DNA of 64,000 nucleotides. Source: Mucilaginibacter_A sp965201005. GTDB taxonomy: Bacteria; Bacteroidota; Bacteroidia; Sphingobacteriales; Sphingobacteriaceae. The notes below the pieces were generated by a model. It was not told where the DNA came from and did not search any database. It saw nothing but the letters and a program-made list of their open reading frames with translations. Shown in pieces: positions 49,944 to 58,553 of the stretch. Where the stretch lies: the NCBI RefSeq assembly GCF_965201005.1, contig NZ_OZ241747.1, forward strand, positions 558,001 through 622,000. The letters run 5' to 3'. The position numbers and the translations under genes are program-made. How positions within the stretch are numbered: position 1 is the first letter of the stretch; each line of letters begins with the position of its first letter.

Positions 49944-50039
49944 GTGCTTCTTTTAGCACCAAGAAATTAGTGTTTGCGGCTTGCCCCTTTATCTAAGCAA
50001 ACAATGCCGGGCCATTTTTTTAGGTGCTAAAAGAAGCAT
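49944..50039. repeat. Paired palindromic element (E4)
   Basis: GTGCTTCTTTTA plus GCACCAAGAAATTAG on the left; TTTTTTTAGGTGC plus TAAAAGAAGCAT on the right (to 50039). The loop bases GCACC and GGTGC are complementary, so the pairing extends past the arms. Confidence 0.85.
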
Positions 50040-50154
50040 CATAAGTTTAATAAAATATGGACAGGTGCCTGTAAAAAAAGTGTTTATTATTATAAATATT
50101 ATTAAATAAACTGTGGTTTAAGGGCCGGGTTAAATTTCTAACGATCAATTTACA

Positions 50155-50248
50155 ATGCTTCTTTTATATCCATAAATTTTGCTTTTGTATTTGTTGCAGA
50201 TTGAAAAATCCCTAAAAACCACCAAAAGTTAGGTGATAAAAGAAGCAT
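50155..50248. repeat. Paired palindromic element (E5)
   Basis: ATGCTTCTTTTA on the left, TAAAAGAAGCAT (50237-50248) on the right preceded by AAAGTTAGGTGA. Possible decayed outer arm GGCCGGGTTAAAT at 50123. Confidence 0.85.
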
Positions 50249-50468
50249 ATAAAAACTTTAAAACGGAATTTGAACACGCCCAAAATATATATGATTTTCA
50301 AAAAAATGCTTATTTATAGTATTTGATAAATCAATATAATCACTATTTTTAACATTTTAAAAACCTGAATAATATTTAATTTGCAGCAGATTTTTTACGT
50401 AACCTAAAAATGACTTTTTTAATATTTTTTCCCGGCTTAGGTTTTAAATTTGATTTAATAAGCTGTTA

Positions 50469-51491
50469 ATGTTTGAAAGAACGCCGGTTGCCCCGCCAAA
50501 AATAGTCCCGTTAACAAAAAGTGATCTTAAAAGGCCGCTTTGGTCTGTAATGATCCCGGTTTTTAACTGTATCGGTTTTTTAGCCCAAACTCTGCATTGT
50601 GTACTTATACAGGATCCTGGAGAAAAACTGATGCAGATTGAAGTAATTGACGATTTTAGCACGGATGGCAACGTACAGGCACTGGTTGAGCAGATTGGGC
50701 AAGGCCGTATAAAATATTTCCGGCAAGAAACAAATGTAGGCAGCTTGCGCAATTTTGAAACCTGTATCAATCGTTCTTGCGGTGCGCGCGTACACCTTTT
50801 GCATGGCGATGATTTGGTGTTGCCGGGTTTTTATCAGGAAATCGACCGGTTATTTAATCAAAACCCCGAAGCTGGTGCTGCTTTTACCAGCAATAGTTTG
50901 ATCGATGCAAAAAATGCGGTGTTTTATAAGCGGGAAAGTATTCTCCGGTTTCCCGGTATTGTAAAAGATTTTTTAATTAAAAGTGCACAATGGCCCAAAT
51001 TAGAACCCGCGGCAATTGTGGTCAAAAGAAGTGTTTATGAAAATTTAGGAGGTTTTTATGCCGTACATTATGGTGAAGACTGGGAAATGTGGACCAGGAT
51101 TGCAGCCAATTATCCGGTTGCCTACTCGCCGAAGCACCTGGCCGCTTACCGGGTTTTAAGGGAAGGAAACATCACGCAGCAATCGTATTTAAACGGACAA
51201 AATGTGCGTGATATGATTAAAGTGATCGATATCATCCAAAACTATTTGCCGGCAGATAAACGTAAAAAAATTAAAGCAGCAGCCTTAAAATATTATGCTG
51301 TTCATTGTGCAAAAACCGCAATCAAACTGCAGCCAACACAAAAAGCAGCAGCTGTTTTGCAGGCAAAAGCAGCATGGGTATTAGATAAAAATTTTAAATC
51401 AGTTTGTTTTTTAGGTATTTTTTGGATGAAGCATACTTTCAAAACCATAATCTCAGCACTTGCAAAATTTAAAACTGCATCAGCATGGTAA
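50469..51491 (+). CDS. Family 2 glycosyltransferase (paralogue 1 of 4)
   Basis: 340 residues, GT-A fold: RPLWSVMIPVFNC, the nucleotide-binding VIDDFSTDG and the metal-binding HGDD of LLHGDDLVLPG, then YGEDWEMWTRIAANYP. It shares with the next three paralogues the opening (R)xPxxPPxIxPL and the block VGSLRNFETCINR, so all four come from recent duplications. Probably adds a sugar to a surface polysaccharide on the cytosolic side. First gene of the cluster; overlaps the next by 7 bases. Confidence 0.9.
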   Translation: MFERTPVAPPKIVPLTKSDLKRPLWSVMIPVFNCIGFLAQTLHCVLIQDPGEKLMQIEVIDDFSTDGNVQALVEQIGQGRIKYFRQETNVGSLRNFETCINRSCGARVHLLHGDDLVLPGFYQEIDRLFNQNPEAGAAFTSNSLIDAKNAVFYKRESILRFPGIVKDFLIKSAQWPKLEPAAIVVKRSVYENLGGFYAVHYGEDWEMWTRIAANYPVAYSPKHLAAYRVLREGNITQQSYLNGQNVRDMIKVIDIIQNYLPADKRKKIKAAALKYYAVHCAKTAIKLQPTQKAAAVLQAKAAWVLDKNFKSVCFLGIFWMKHTFKTIISALAKFKTASAW

Positions 51492-52492
51492 ATAATAAAT
51501 TGGTTTTTGATCGGATACCCGCTTCTCCACCCAAAATTCAGCCGCTTGAAAATAGCTCCCGAAGGCCATTATGGTCGGTAATGATATCGGCTTATAACTG
51601 CATTGCGTATCTGGAAAGAGCTATCCGGAGTGTGCTTGTTCAGGATCCGGGCGCAGCTGATATGCAGATTGAAGTGGTGGATGATTGCAGTACAGATGGT
51701 GATTTGGCTGCATTGGTGCAGCAGGTTGGGCAGGGGCGGGTCGGTTATTACAGGCAGGAAATAAACTGTGGCAGCTTGCGGAATTTTGAAACCTGCATCA
51801 ACCGTTCCAAAGGGATATACGTGCATATTTTGCATGGTGATGATTTGGTAAAACCAGGTTATTATCAGGAAATAAAAATGTTGTTTGATACTTATCCGCA
51901 AGCCGGTGCTTCTTTTACCAACAATAATTTTATAAATAAAACGGATGTAAACCTTTTTATCAAAGAAACGCTTGCCCACAAACCACAGATTTTAGAAAAC
52001 TTTTTGCTTAAAATCGCTAAATGGCAATTACTTGAACCTGCTGCAATTACTGTCAAAAGAAGTGTTTACGAGCATTTAGGGGGATTTTACGCCGTACATT
52101 ACGGTGAAGACTGGGAAATGTGGACCAGGATAGCAGCCAATTATCCGGTTGCCTACTCGCCAAAATGTTTGGCTTCTTACCGGGTTTTAGATGAGGCTAA
52201 TATTACTCAAAAATCGTATTTAACCAGCCAGAATGTACGGGACATGAGCAAGGTGATCGATATCATCCAGACTTATCTTCCTCCAAATCAAAGAAAAAAA
52301 CTGAAACAGACCGCACTGAAACGGTATTCAGTTTATTTTGCACAGGTTGCCAACACCTTATATCCTGCCCAAAAAGCCGCAGCATTTATGCAGGCAAAAG
52401 AAGCATGGCACATGCATAAAAATGTAAAAGCCTTATATTATATAGTTAAATTATATTTTAAAAAGTTTATTGGTTATAAAGGTAAATTATAA
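51485..52492 (+). CDS. Family 2 glycosyltransferase (paralogue 2 of 4)
   Basis: 335 residues. Same architecture as paralogue 1 (VVDDCSTDGDLAALV, ILHGDDLVKPGYY, YGEDWEMWTRIAANYPVAYSPK) and closest to it, sharing even the C-terminal LNGQ/LTSQNVRDM block. An in-frame repeat half-site (51906-51917) encodes AGASFTNN, at a place where paralogue 1 also reads AAFTSN, so here the repeat sequence may fit a natural residue pattern. It is 6 bases before the ABC ATPase gene. Confidence 0.9.
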   Translation: MVNNKLVFDRIPASPPKIQPLENSSRRPLWSVMISAYNCIAYLERAIRSVLVQDPGAADMQIEVVDDCSTDGDLAALVQQVGQGRVGYYRQEINCGSLRNFETCINRSKGIYVHILHGDDLVKPGYYQEIKMLFDTYPQAGASFTNNNFINKTDVNLFIKETLAHKPQILENFLLKIAKWQLLEPAAITVKRSVYEHLGGFYAVHYGEDWEMWTRIAANYPVAYSPKCLASYRVLDEANITQKSYLTSQNVRDMSKVIDIIQTYLPPNQRKKLKQTALKRYSVYFAQVANTLYPAQKAAAFMQAKEAWHMHKNVKALYYIVKLYFKKFIGYKGKL

Positions 52493-52498
52493 AACATT

Positions 52499-53782
52499 TT
52501 GGATACAGTTATTAAAGTTGAAAACATTTCAAAAGTTTACCGTTTGGGTGAGGTTGGAACCGGGACCATATCACGCGATCTGGAACGATGGCTTGCAAAA
52601 GTACGGGGCAAAGAAGACCCGTTTTTAACTGTAGGGGAAATAAACGATAGGACAAAAAAAGGGGGCAGCGATGTAGTTTGGAGTTTAAAAGATGTAAGTT
52701 TTGAGATAAAACATGGTGAAGCAGTTGGGATTATCGGTGGTAACGGTGCCGGAAAAAGCACGCTTTTAAAACTATTGAGCCGGGTTACAGGCCCAACTTC
52801 GGGCACCATAAAAGTTAAAGGCAAAATTGCAAGCCTGCTTGAAGTAGGTACAGGTTTTAACCCGGAACTCACCGGCAGGGAAAACATCTATTTAAACGGT
52901 GCGATCCTTGGTATGCGTAAAAAAGACATCACCAGGCATTTTGACGAAATTGTAGATTTTTCGGGTGTAGAACGTTATATAGATACTCCGGTAAAACGCT
53001 ATTCATCAGGCATGTACGTGCGTTTGGCATTTGCTGTTGCGGCACATTTAGAAACAGACATCATGATCATTGACGAAGTCTTGGCCGTAGGCGATGCCGA
53101 GTTCCAAAAAAAATGTATGGGCAAAATGAGCCAGGTATCATCCGAGCAGGGCCGCACGATTTTATTTGTCAGCCATAATATCAACGCTATCAGAAACCTT
53201 TGCTCTAAAGCGATCTGGCTGGATAAAGGCAGGGTGTATGCAAACGGAAATGTAAACACGGTAGCCAATCAATACATGGGCGCCATCCAGCAAAAAGCAC
53301 CGAAGCAAAAATTTTATACGATAAAAGAAGCACCGGGGAATGATTTGATCAAAGTCTTTTCTGTAGAACTGATATCTGATTTACCTGATCCGTCTGCCGC
53401 TATTGATATCCGTACGCCTGTTACGGTAAAGTTCAGCTTTTACAGTTTTAGCGACCAGGTTAATTTATCAACCGATCTGATGCTTTACACTTTATTGGGC
53501 GAATGTATCTTTAGCGTCCCGTCTCAGCCCGTTTTATTTAATAAAGGAATGATAGAAGGGGAATGTACAATCCCCGGAAATTTGCTTAACGATGGCTCTT
53601 ATTTTATAACCATTCTTTTTGTAAAAGATACCTCTGTTTATTTATACAAGCATGAGGCCTGCGTTTTTTTTGATGTGGCAGATTACCGCGAAAATGAAAA
53701 CAGGTATGATAAATGGCCGGGTTTTGTGCGGCCTGCTTTGCCTGTATTGTTAAAACCGTCTGACACAAAGATGGAGCTTTAA
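52499..53782 (+). CDS. Polysaccharide ABC transporter ATP-binding protein (Wzt type)
   Basis: 427 residues from TTG 52499 (MDTVIKVENISKVYRLGE). Walker A GGNGAGKST, signature YSSGMYVRLAFAV and Walker B IMIIDEVLAVGD are complete. Residues ~275-427 form a beta-sandwich like the Wzt C-terminal domain that recognises the end of an O-antigen chain. The membrane partner (Wzm) is not in the window. A repeat half-site (53322-53333) encodes YTIKEAPG at the hinge between the two domains. Exports a lipid-linked glycan across the inner membrane. Confidence 0.93.
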   Translation: MDTVIKVENISKVYRLGEVGTGTISRDLERWLAKVRGKEDPFLTVGEINDRTKKGGSDVVWSLKDVSFEIKHGEAVGIIGGNGAGKSTLLKLLSRVTGPTSGTIKVKGKIASLLEVGTGFNPELTGRENIYLNGAILGMRKKDITRHFDEIVDFSGVERYIDTPVKRYSSGMYVRLAFAVAAHLETDIMIIDEVLAVGDAEFQKKCMGKMSQVSSEQGRTILFVSHNINAIRNLCSKAIWLDKGRVYANGNVNTVANQYMGAIQQKAPKQKFYTIKEAPGNDLIKVFSVELISDLPDPSAAIDIRTPVTVKFSFYSFSDQVNLSTDLMLYTLLGECIFSVPSQPVLFNKGMIEGECTIPGNLLNDGSYFITILFVKDTSVYLYKHEACVFFDVADYRENENRYDKWPGFVRPALPVLLKPSDTKMEL

Positions 53783-53824
53783 AAACATCATTTTTATATC
53801 AGCATAAATTATTAAAAAAACGTT

Positions 53825-54847
53825 TTGCAAAGGATACCATCTACCCCGCCAGAAATCGCGCCGCTCGGCAAATCGGATGAACGCCCTTTTTGGTCTGTGA
53901 TGATCCCTGCCTACAATTGTTCTGTTTTTTTGCCCGATGCGATACAAAGTGTGTTAAGTCAGGACCCGGGCGAAGCCATGATGCAGATAGAGGTTGTGGA
54001 CGATTGCAGCACGGACGCCGATGTAGGGGCATTGGTAAAAAGGCTTGGAAAAGGAAGGGTTTCATATTACAGGCAGGAAAAGAATATGGGCAGCCTGCGT
54101 AATTTTGAAACTTGTATCAACCGCGCCCAGGGCTATCACATTCATTTATTGCATGGGGATGATCGTGTAAAGCCGGGATATTATCAACATATCCAATCAC
54201 TTTTTAAAAAGTATCCCGAAGCCGGTGCTGCGTTTTGCGCCTGGAATAATATAGATGAAGAAAATAATATTTTGCGGCGTTCTGCCATTGAAGTCGGAAA
54301 GCCGGATATTTTGGTTAATTGGTTGCCAAAATTAGCGGAACACACCAGGATTCAATACGTTGCCATTGTTGTAAAGCGGGAAGTTTACGAGAAGTTAGGC
54401 AGCTTTTACGGTGTTACCTACGGCGAAGATTGGGAAATGTGGGCACGTGTGGCCAGGGATTATCCGATAGCTTACACGCCGGAAATTCTTGCCGAATACC
54501 GCGAACATAAAAGTTCAATTTCGAGCAACAGTTTTCTTACGGGCAAAAATATTCAGGATATTTCTAAAGTAATCCACACCATTAGTGGGTATCTGCCGCA
54601 AAAAGACCAAAAAAAAATCAATCGGCTGGCGCATAAAAACTTTGTTCACTGGTCATTTCAATATACAAAGTATTTATGGAAACAAACCCGGAATGCACGG
54701 CTTGCTTATAATCAGGTAAAAGAAATGCTCAGGGTTTACATCGATTTAAGGCTGTTGATATTGCTGTTCATGTTCGGATTGATGGTTTTGGCAGATTTTA
54801 TTTTTAAATTGTTAAAAAAGTTATACTACAGGATGCGGCTCGTTTGA
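53825..54847 (+). CDS. Family 2 glycosyltransferase (paralogue 3 of 4)
   Basis: 340 residues starting at TTG 53825 (LQRIPSTPPEIAPLG); an in-frame TAA twelve bases upstream leaves no other start. VVDDCSTDADVGALV, LLHGDDRVKPGYYQ and YGEDWEMWARVARDYP are present. Unlike paralogues 1 and 2, it ends in a hydrophobic helix (LLILLFMFGLMVLADFIF) that could anchor it to the membrane. Followed by two palindromic elements before its closest relative. Confidence 0.88.
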   Translation: MQRIPSTPPEIAPLGKSDERPFWSVMIPAYNCSVFLPDAIQSVLSQDPGEAMMQIEVVDDCSTDADVGALVKRLGKGRVSYYRQEKNMGSLRNFETCINRAQGYHIHLLHGDDRVKPGYYQHIQSLFKKYPEAGAAFCAWNNIDEENNILRRSAIEVGKPDILVNWLPKLAEHTRIQYVAIVVKREVYEKLGSFYGVTYGEDWEMWARVARDYPIAYTPEILAEYREHKSSISSNSFLTGKNIQDISKVIHTISGYLPQKDQKKINRLAHKNFVHWSFQYTKYLWKQTRNARLAYNQVKEMLRVYIDLRLLILLFMFGLMVLADFIFKLLKKLYYRMRLV

Positions 54848-54871
54848 ACCTGTTTTTTTAAAAGGGATTAC

Positions 54872-54963
54872 ATGCTTCTTTTATCCGGTTAAAATTAGTG
54901 GTTATACTTAGTATTTTTGAAAAGGGCAAAAGTTCACTGTTTTTTGTACAATAAAAGAAGCAT
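54872..54963. repeat. Paired palindromic element (E6)
   Basis: ATGCTTCTTTTA plus TCCGG and TTAAAATTAGTGG on the left; TAAAAGAAGCAT (54952-54963) on the right. Confidence 0.85.
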
Positions 54964-55017
54964 GAAAATATTGAAAGTAAGGTTGATGGCCTGTTTAAAT
55001 TTTATCAAATGGCTTTC

Positions 55018-55100
55018 ATGCTTCTTTTATCACCTAAAATTTGGTGGTTTGCCGATAGTATTAATTACCAAAACAAAATTTACAGGCATAAAAGAAGCAT
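55018..55100. repeat. Paired palindromic element (E7)
   Basis: ATGCTTCTTTTA, TCACC and TAAAATTTGGTGG on the left; AAAATTTACAGGCA and TAAAAGAAGCAT on the right (to 55100). Its outer left arm GGCCTGTTTAAA is at 54988-54999. It stands 54 bases from E6 in a 311-base gap that holds no gene. Confidence 0.85.
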
Positions 55101-55158
55101 ATAAACATCCGGATGAGATTAAAAAAAACGCTTAACTAAAAATTAAACAATAGCAGTT

Positions 55159-56205
55159 TTGCAAAGGATACCCGCCACCCCGCCAGAAATCGCGCCGCTC
55201 GGCAGCTTGGATGAACGTCCGTTTTGGTCTGTGATGATCCCGGCCTACAACTGTTCTGTTTTTTTGCCCGATGCGATTGAAAGTGTGCTGGCGCAAGACC
55301 CGGGCGAAGCCATGATGCAGATAGAAGTTGTGGATGACTGCAGCATGGACGAAGATGTGGAGGCATTGGTAAAAAGGCTTGGAAAAGGAAGGGTTTTATA
55401 TTACAGGCAGGAAAAAAACGTGGGCAGCCTGCGTAATTTTGAAACTTGTATCAACCGAGCTAAGGGTTATCACATCCACTTACTGCATGGCGACGACCGC
55501 GTAAAATCGGGCTTTTACAGCAGTTTGAAAAGGTTGTTTGACAATTTCCCCGATGCCGGAGCTGCTTACTGCGCCTGGAATTATATTGATGATCAGGGAA
55601 ATATTTTGCGGCCATCAAGGATAGAAGCAGAGGCAGAATGTGTTATAGATAATTGCTTATCATTACTGGCCGAGCAACAACTGCTTCAATACGTTTGTAT
55701 TGCTGTTAAGCGGGAAGTTTATGAAAAGTTAGGCAGCTTTTATGGTGTTACTTATGGCGAAGATTGGATTATGTGGGCAAGGATTGCAAAAGAATATCCG
55801 ATAGCTTACTTACCTAAAATACTTGCCGAGTATCGGGAGCACGAAAGCTCTATCTCGAACACCAGTTTTATTTCTGGTAAAAATATACGAGACATCAGCA
55901 AAGTTTTCAGTATAATCAACAGCTATCTCCCAAAAGAAAAACAAAAAAAAGCAAGTTTGGCAGCCAGAAAAACATACTGTTACTGGGCGTTAGGTGTAAC
56001 ATGTGATATTTGGCACACCACCAGAAACAAGGAGATTGTTTACAACCAGTTAAGAGAAATCGTTAAGCTGTACAAGGATCCGAAAGTCCTTAAGATAACG
56101 GCCGGTTTGCTCTTTTTAATGCAGGTGGAACCTTTTTCCAAATACCTGAAGCGTATTATAAATTTCAATCCTAAAAATGAACAAAACAATACCGGCCAAA
56201 ATTGA
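55159..56205 (+). CDS. Family 2 glycosyltransferase (paralogue 4 of 4)
   Basis: 348 residues from TTG 55159 (LQRIPATPPEIAPLG). Very close to paralogue 3 over its first 130 residues (nearly identical DNA), diverging in the acceptor-side half (AYCAWNYIDDQGN, QYVCIAVKREVYE). The gradient suggests recent duplication or gene conversion of the donor domain. Its 3' end overlaps the next gene by 29 bases. Acts in the same pathway. Confidence 0.88.
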   Translation: MQRIPATPPEIAPLGSLDERPFWSVMIPAYNCSVFLPDAIESVLAQDPGEAMMQIEVVDDCSMDEDVEALVKRLGKGRVLYYRQEKNVGSLRNFETCINRAKGYHIHLLHGDDRVKSGFYSSLKRLFDNFPDAGAAYCAWNYIDDQGNILRPSRIEAEAECVIDNCLSLLAEQQLLQYVCIAVKREVYEKLGSFYGVTYGEDWIMWARIAKEYPIAYLPKILAEYREHESSISNTSFISGKNIRDISKVFSIINSYLPKEKQKKASLAARKTYCYWALGVTCDIWHTTRNKEIVYNQLREIVKLYKDPKVLKITAGLLFLMQVEPFSKYLKRIINFNPKNEQNNTGQN

Positions 56206-57451
56206 GCATGTACAGCTTGAGGGTTTGGCTTTTAAGCCAGCACAAAAAGGTTATTATTATTTAGTGTTCTGGTGGTATAATATCCCGTTGGGGGATTTAT
56301 ATATTGAATTTGACGGGCAGGAAACCGACGATAGTAAACTGAACAAAGCCATTATTAATGCTATTGCGCCTGCAATTGATTTTTATATTTCAAAATACAA
56401 ATCTCAAGGAAAAGATAATTACCAAAAGGAATTTACACAAGGTAATTTCGATGGTTTTAAAAAAACCATGGGCGAAATTTTTTCTGCCTGTCTGCCGGTT
56501 GATATTCCGCGTAAAGTGGACGTTTCTGTTGTTATTTGCACCAGAAACAGAAGCCGTGATTTAAAATTGTGTATAGAGAGCCTGCTTAAGCAAACCTGTC
56601 TTCCGATAGAAATTATTGTGGTTGATAACGCACCGACAGACGACAGTACAAAACTTGTTGCACAACAACACCCGGAAGTTACGTATTACCTGGAAGAACG
56701 GCCCGGACTCGATATTGCGCGCAACACGGGGGCTTTAAAGGCTAAATATCACATAATTGCTTATACAGATGACGATGTTCAGGTACATCCTTTATGGACA
56801 TACCGGGTTTGGGAAACGTTTTTAAAAGAAGATGTTCATGCCATGACAGGTTTGGTGCTTGCTTCATCACTTGATACGGAAAGTCAGCAAATTTTTGAAA
56901 AGCATTGGGCCTTTAACAAAGGTTATATTTATAAAATATATGATAATTATTTTATAAAGTCAAATTTAAAAGTTGGGCCAAAAGTTTGGGACATTGGTGC
57001 TGGCGCAAACATGGCTTTCAGAAAAGCTGTATTGGCAAAAGTAAACTGGTTTGATGAAAGGTTGGATGTTGGGGCGGCCGGTTGCAGCGGCGACTCTGAA
57101 ATTTGGTTCAGGGTTTTAGAAAATAACTTTAACATCCAGTATAACCCTCAGGCTGTCGTTTACCACGAACACCGTAATGAATTGAGCAAACTGCATAAAC
57201 AGCTTTTTAATTATATGCGTGGTTTTGCTGCTGCCGCTTTGATCCAACATGATCAAAATAAGCACGCAGGCTACCGCAAACATTTGTTTTACACACTTCC
57301 GCGATACTATTTCTTTTCCATGGTCCGCGGTTTTCCGTTTTACAAATTCAATCACCAAACTGTTTTTAGTGAGGTACATGGTTTACTTTCGGGTATAAAA
57401 TTTTATTATCAGAACAAAAAAAAACCACCTTTCCGCTCTGGTATTAGTTAA
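56177..57451 (+). CDS. Family 2 glycosyltransferase with an N-terminal extension
   Basis: 424 residues. The first ~110 (MNKTIPAKIEHVQLEGLAF) form a domain not in the paralogues above and not recognised. The GT-A domain follows: VSVVICTRNRSRDLKLCIES, VVDNAPTDDST, metal site YTDDDVQVHP, WDIGAGANMAFRKAVL and AAGCSGDSEIWFRVLE. Different in sequence from the four paralogues. Overlaps paralogue 4, so translation is coupled. Confidence 0.88.
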   Translation: MNKTIPAKIEHVQLEGLAFKPAQKGYYYLVFWWYNIPLGDLYIEFDGQETDDSKLNKAIINAIAPAIDFYISKYKSQGKDNYQKEFTQGNFDGFKKTMGEIFSACLPVDIPRKVDVSVVICTRNRSRDLKLCIESLLKQTCLPIEIIVVDNAPTDDSTKLVAQQHPEVTYYLEERPGLDIARNTGALKAKYHIIAYTDDDVQVHPLWTYRVWETFLKEDVHAMTGLVLASSLDTESQQIFEKHWAFNKGYIYKIYDNYFIKSNLKVGPKVWDIGAGANMAFRKAVLAKVNWFDERLDVGAAGCSGDSEIWFRVLENNFNIQYNPQAVVYHEHRNELSKLHKQLFNYMRGFAAAALIQHDQNKHAGYRKHLFYTLPRYYFFSMVRGFPFYKFNHQTVFSEVHGLLSGIKFYYQNKKKPPFRSGIS

Positions 57452-57460
57452 AATTAAGCA

Positions 57461-58360
57461 ATGGAACAACCGCTTGTTTCTGTAATTATACCATGCTATA
57501 ATCAGGGTATTTATCTTGAAAAAGCCATCGAAAGTGTTTTTTCACAATCTTACCTGCATTTTGAAATTATTGTTGTGGATGACGGTTCGGCTGACCAGAC
57601 AAAAGAAGTTGTACAAAAATATAGTTCCGTAAAATACATTTATCAAACCAATCAAGGGGTTTCTGCTGCCCGAAACAATGGCATCAAAAACAGTAACGGA
57701 AAATTGCTGGTATTTCTGGATGCTGACGACTGGCTTTTGCCGGATGCTTTTTTTATCAATATAAATTACTTGGCACAAAATCCTGACGCTGTTTTTGTAT
57801 CTGGTGCGCATGAATTGTATTATCAGCCCGAAAACAAAAACTGGCTGATCCGGAAAGAAGTGAAAGAAAATCATTATTGCCGGTTGCTGGAAGGAAATTA
57901 CATAGGTATGCCTGCCGTGGCAATGTACCAAAGATGGGTTTTTGATGAATTTCAGTTTGATACCAACTTGGATTATTGCGAAGATTATGATTTATGCCTG
58001 CAAATTGCACGCAAATATCCGGTTATCCATCATACCGAGTTGATTGCGATTTATAATTTTCGTGAAGACAGCGTTTCTTCAAACATTTTAAAAATGCTAA
58101 AATATGCTTTATTGGTATTGAACAAACAAAAAAGCTTTATTTTAAATAACCGGGAAGAAGCATGTTTGCAGCACGGTTTAAGCAATTGGAAAACTTATTA
58201 TTCTGAAAAAATTTATAACCGTTTGCATTTTCAGTTGTACGGGCCAGAATTGCAGGTTGACCAACAAGAGCTTGAAGCTTTGAAGGAAAATTCCCCGGAG
58301 TTGTACGCTAAATTTATTACTGAAAACGGTTTCAACGATGATGCAAACTTGGCGGTATAA
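57461..58360 (+). CDS. Family 2 glycosyltransferase
   Basis: 299 residues, a classical small GT2: VSVIIPCYNQGIYLEKAIES, VVDDGSADQT, VSAARNNGIKNS, LDADDWLLPDA and EDYDLCLQIARKYP. Nine bases after the previous gene. Last gene of the polysaccharide cluster, which ends at the E8 element. Confidence 0.93.
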   Translation: MEQPLVSVIIPCYNQGIYLEKAIESVFSQSYLHFEIIVVDDGSADQTKEVVQKYSSVKYIYQTNQGVSAARNNGIKNSNGKLLVFLDADDWLLPDAFFININYLAQNPDAVFVSGAHELYYQPENKNWLIRKEVKENHYCRLLEGNYIGMPAVAMYQRWVFDEFQFDTNLDYCEDYDLCLQIARKYPVIHHTELIAIYNFREDSVSSNILKMLKYALLVLNKQKSFILNNREEACLQHGLSNWKTYYSEKIYNRLHFQLYGPELQVDQQELEALKENSPELYAKFITENGFNDDANLAV

Positions 58361-58424
58361 ACAAGTGGTTTGAGTGTTTTTTAAATTTCTGTTCCTGCCG
58401 AAACTTCATTGAAAAACGCTTCAC

Positions 58425-58499
58425 ATGCTTCTTTTATCACCCTAAATTTGGTCTTTTATATAGATTTTTCAGTAAAATTTATGGCATAAAAGAAGCATG
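58425..58499. repeat. Paired palindromic element (E8)
   Basis: ATGCTTCTTTTA, TCACC, CTAAATTTGG on the left; AAAATTTATGGCA and TAAAAGAAGCAT (58488-58499) on the right; outer arm TTTAAACAGGC at 58519-58529. Lies between convergent genes. Confidence 0.85.
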
Positions 58500-58553
58500 G
58501 TAAACTTGCCGACAAAGCTTTAAACAGGCTCTTGTTTTCGGAAATGTTGGATG

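Larger units (their letters stand above)
49830..50468. other. Gene-free AT-rich gap of about 640 bases
   Basis: It holds a GTT-arm half-site (49892-49903), two paired palindromic elements, and a TTAATTTGCAG promoter-like end near 50379-50389 that could start the glycosyltransferase operon. No reading frame of interest. Confidence 0.6.

Noticed and set aside
54917..55135. 72-codon frame between glycosyltransferase paralogues
   Set aside because: It is made of two palindromic elements and their spacer (it contains the arm translation in two frames), not an independent gene.
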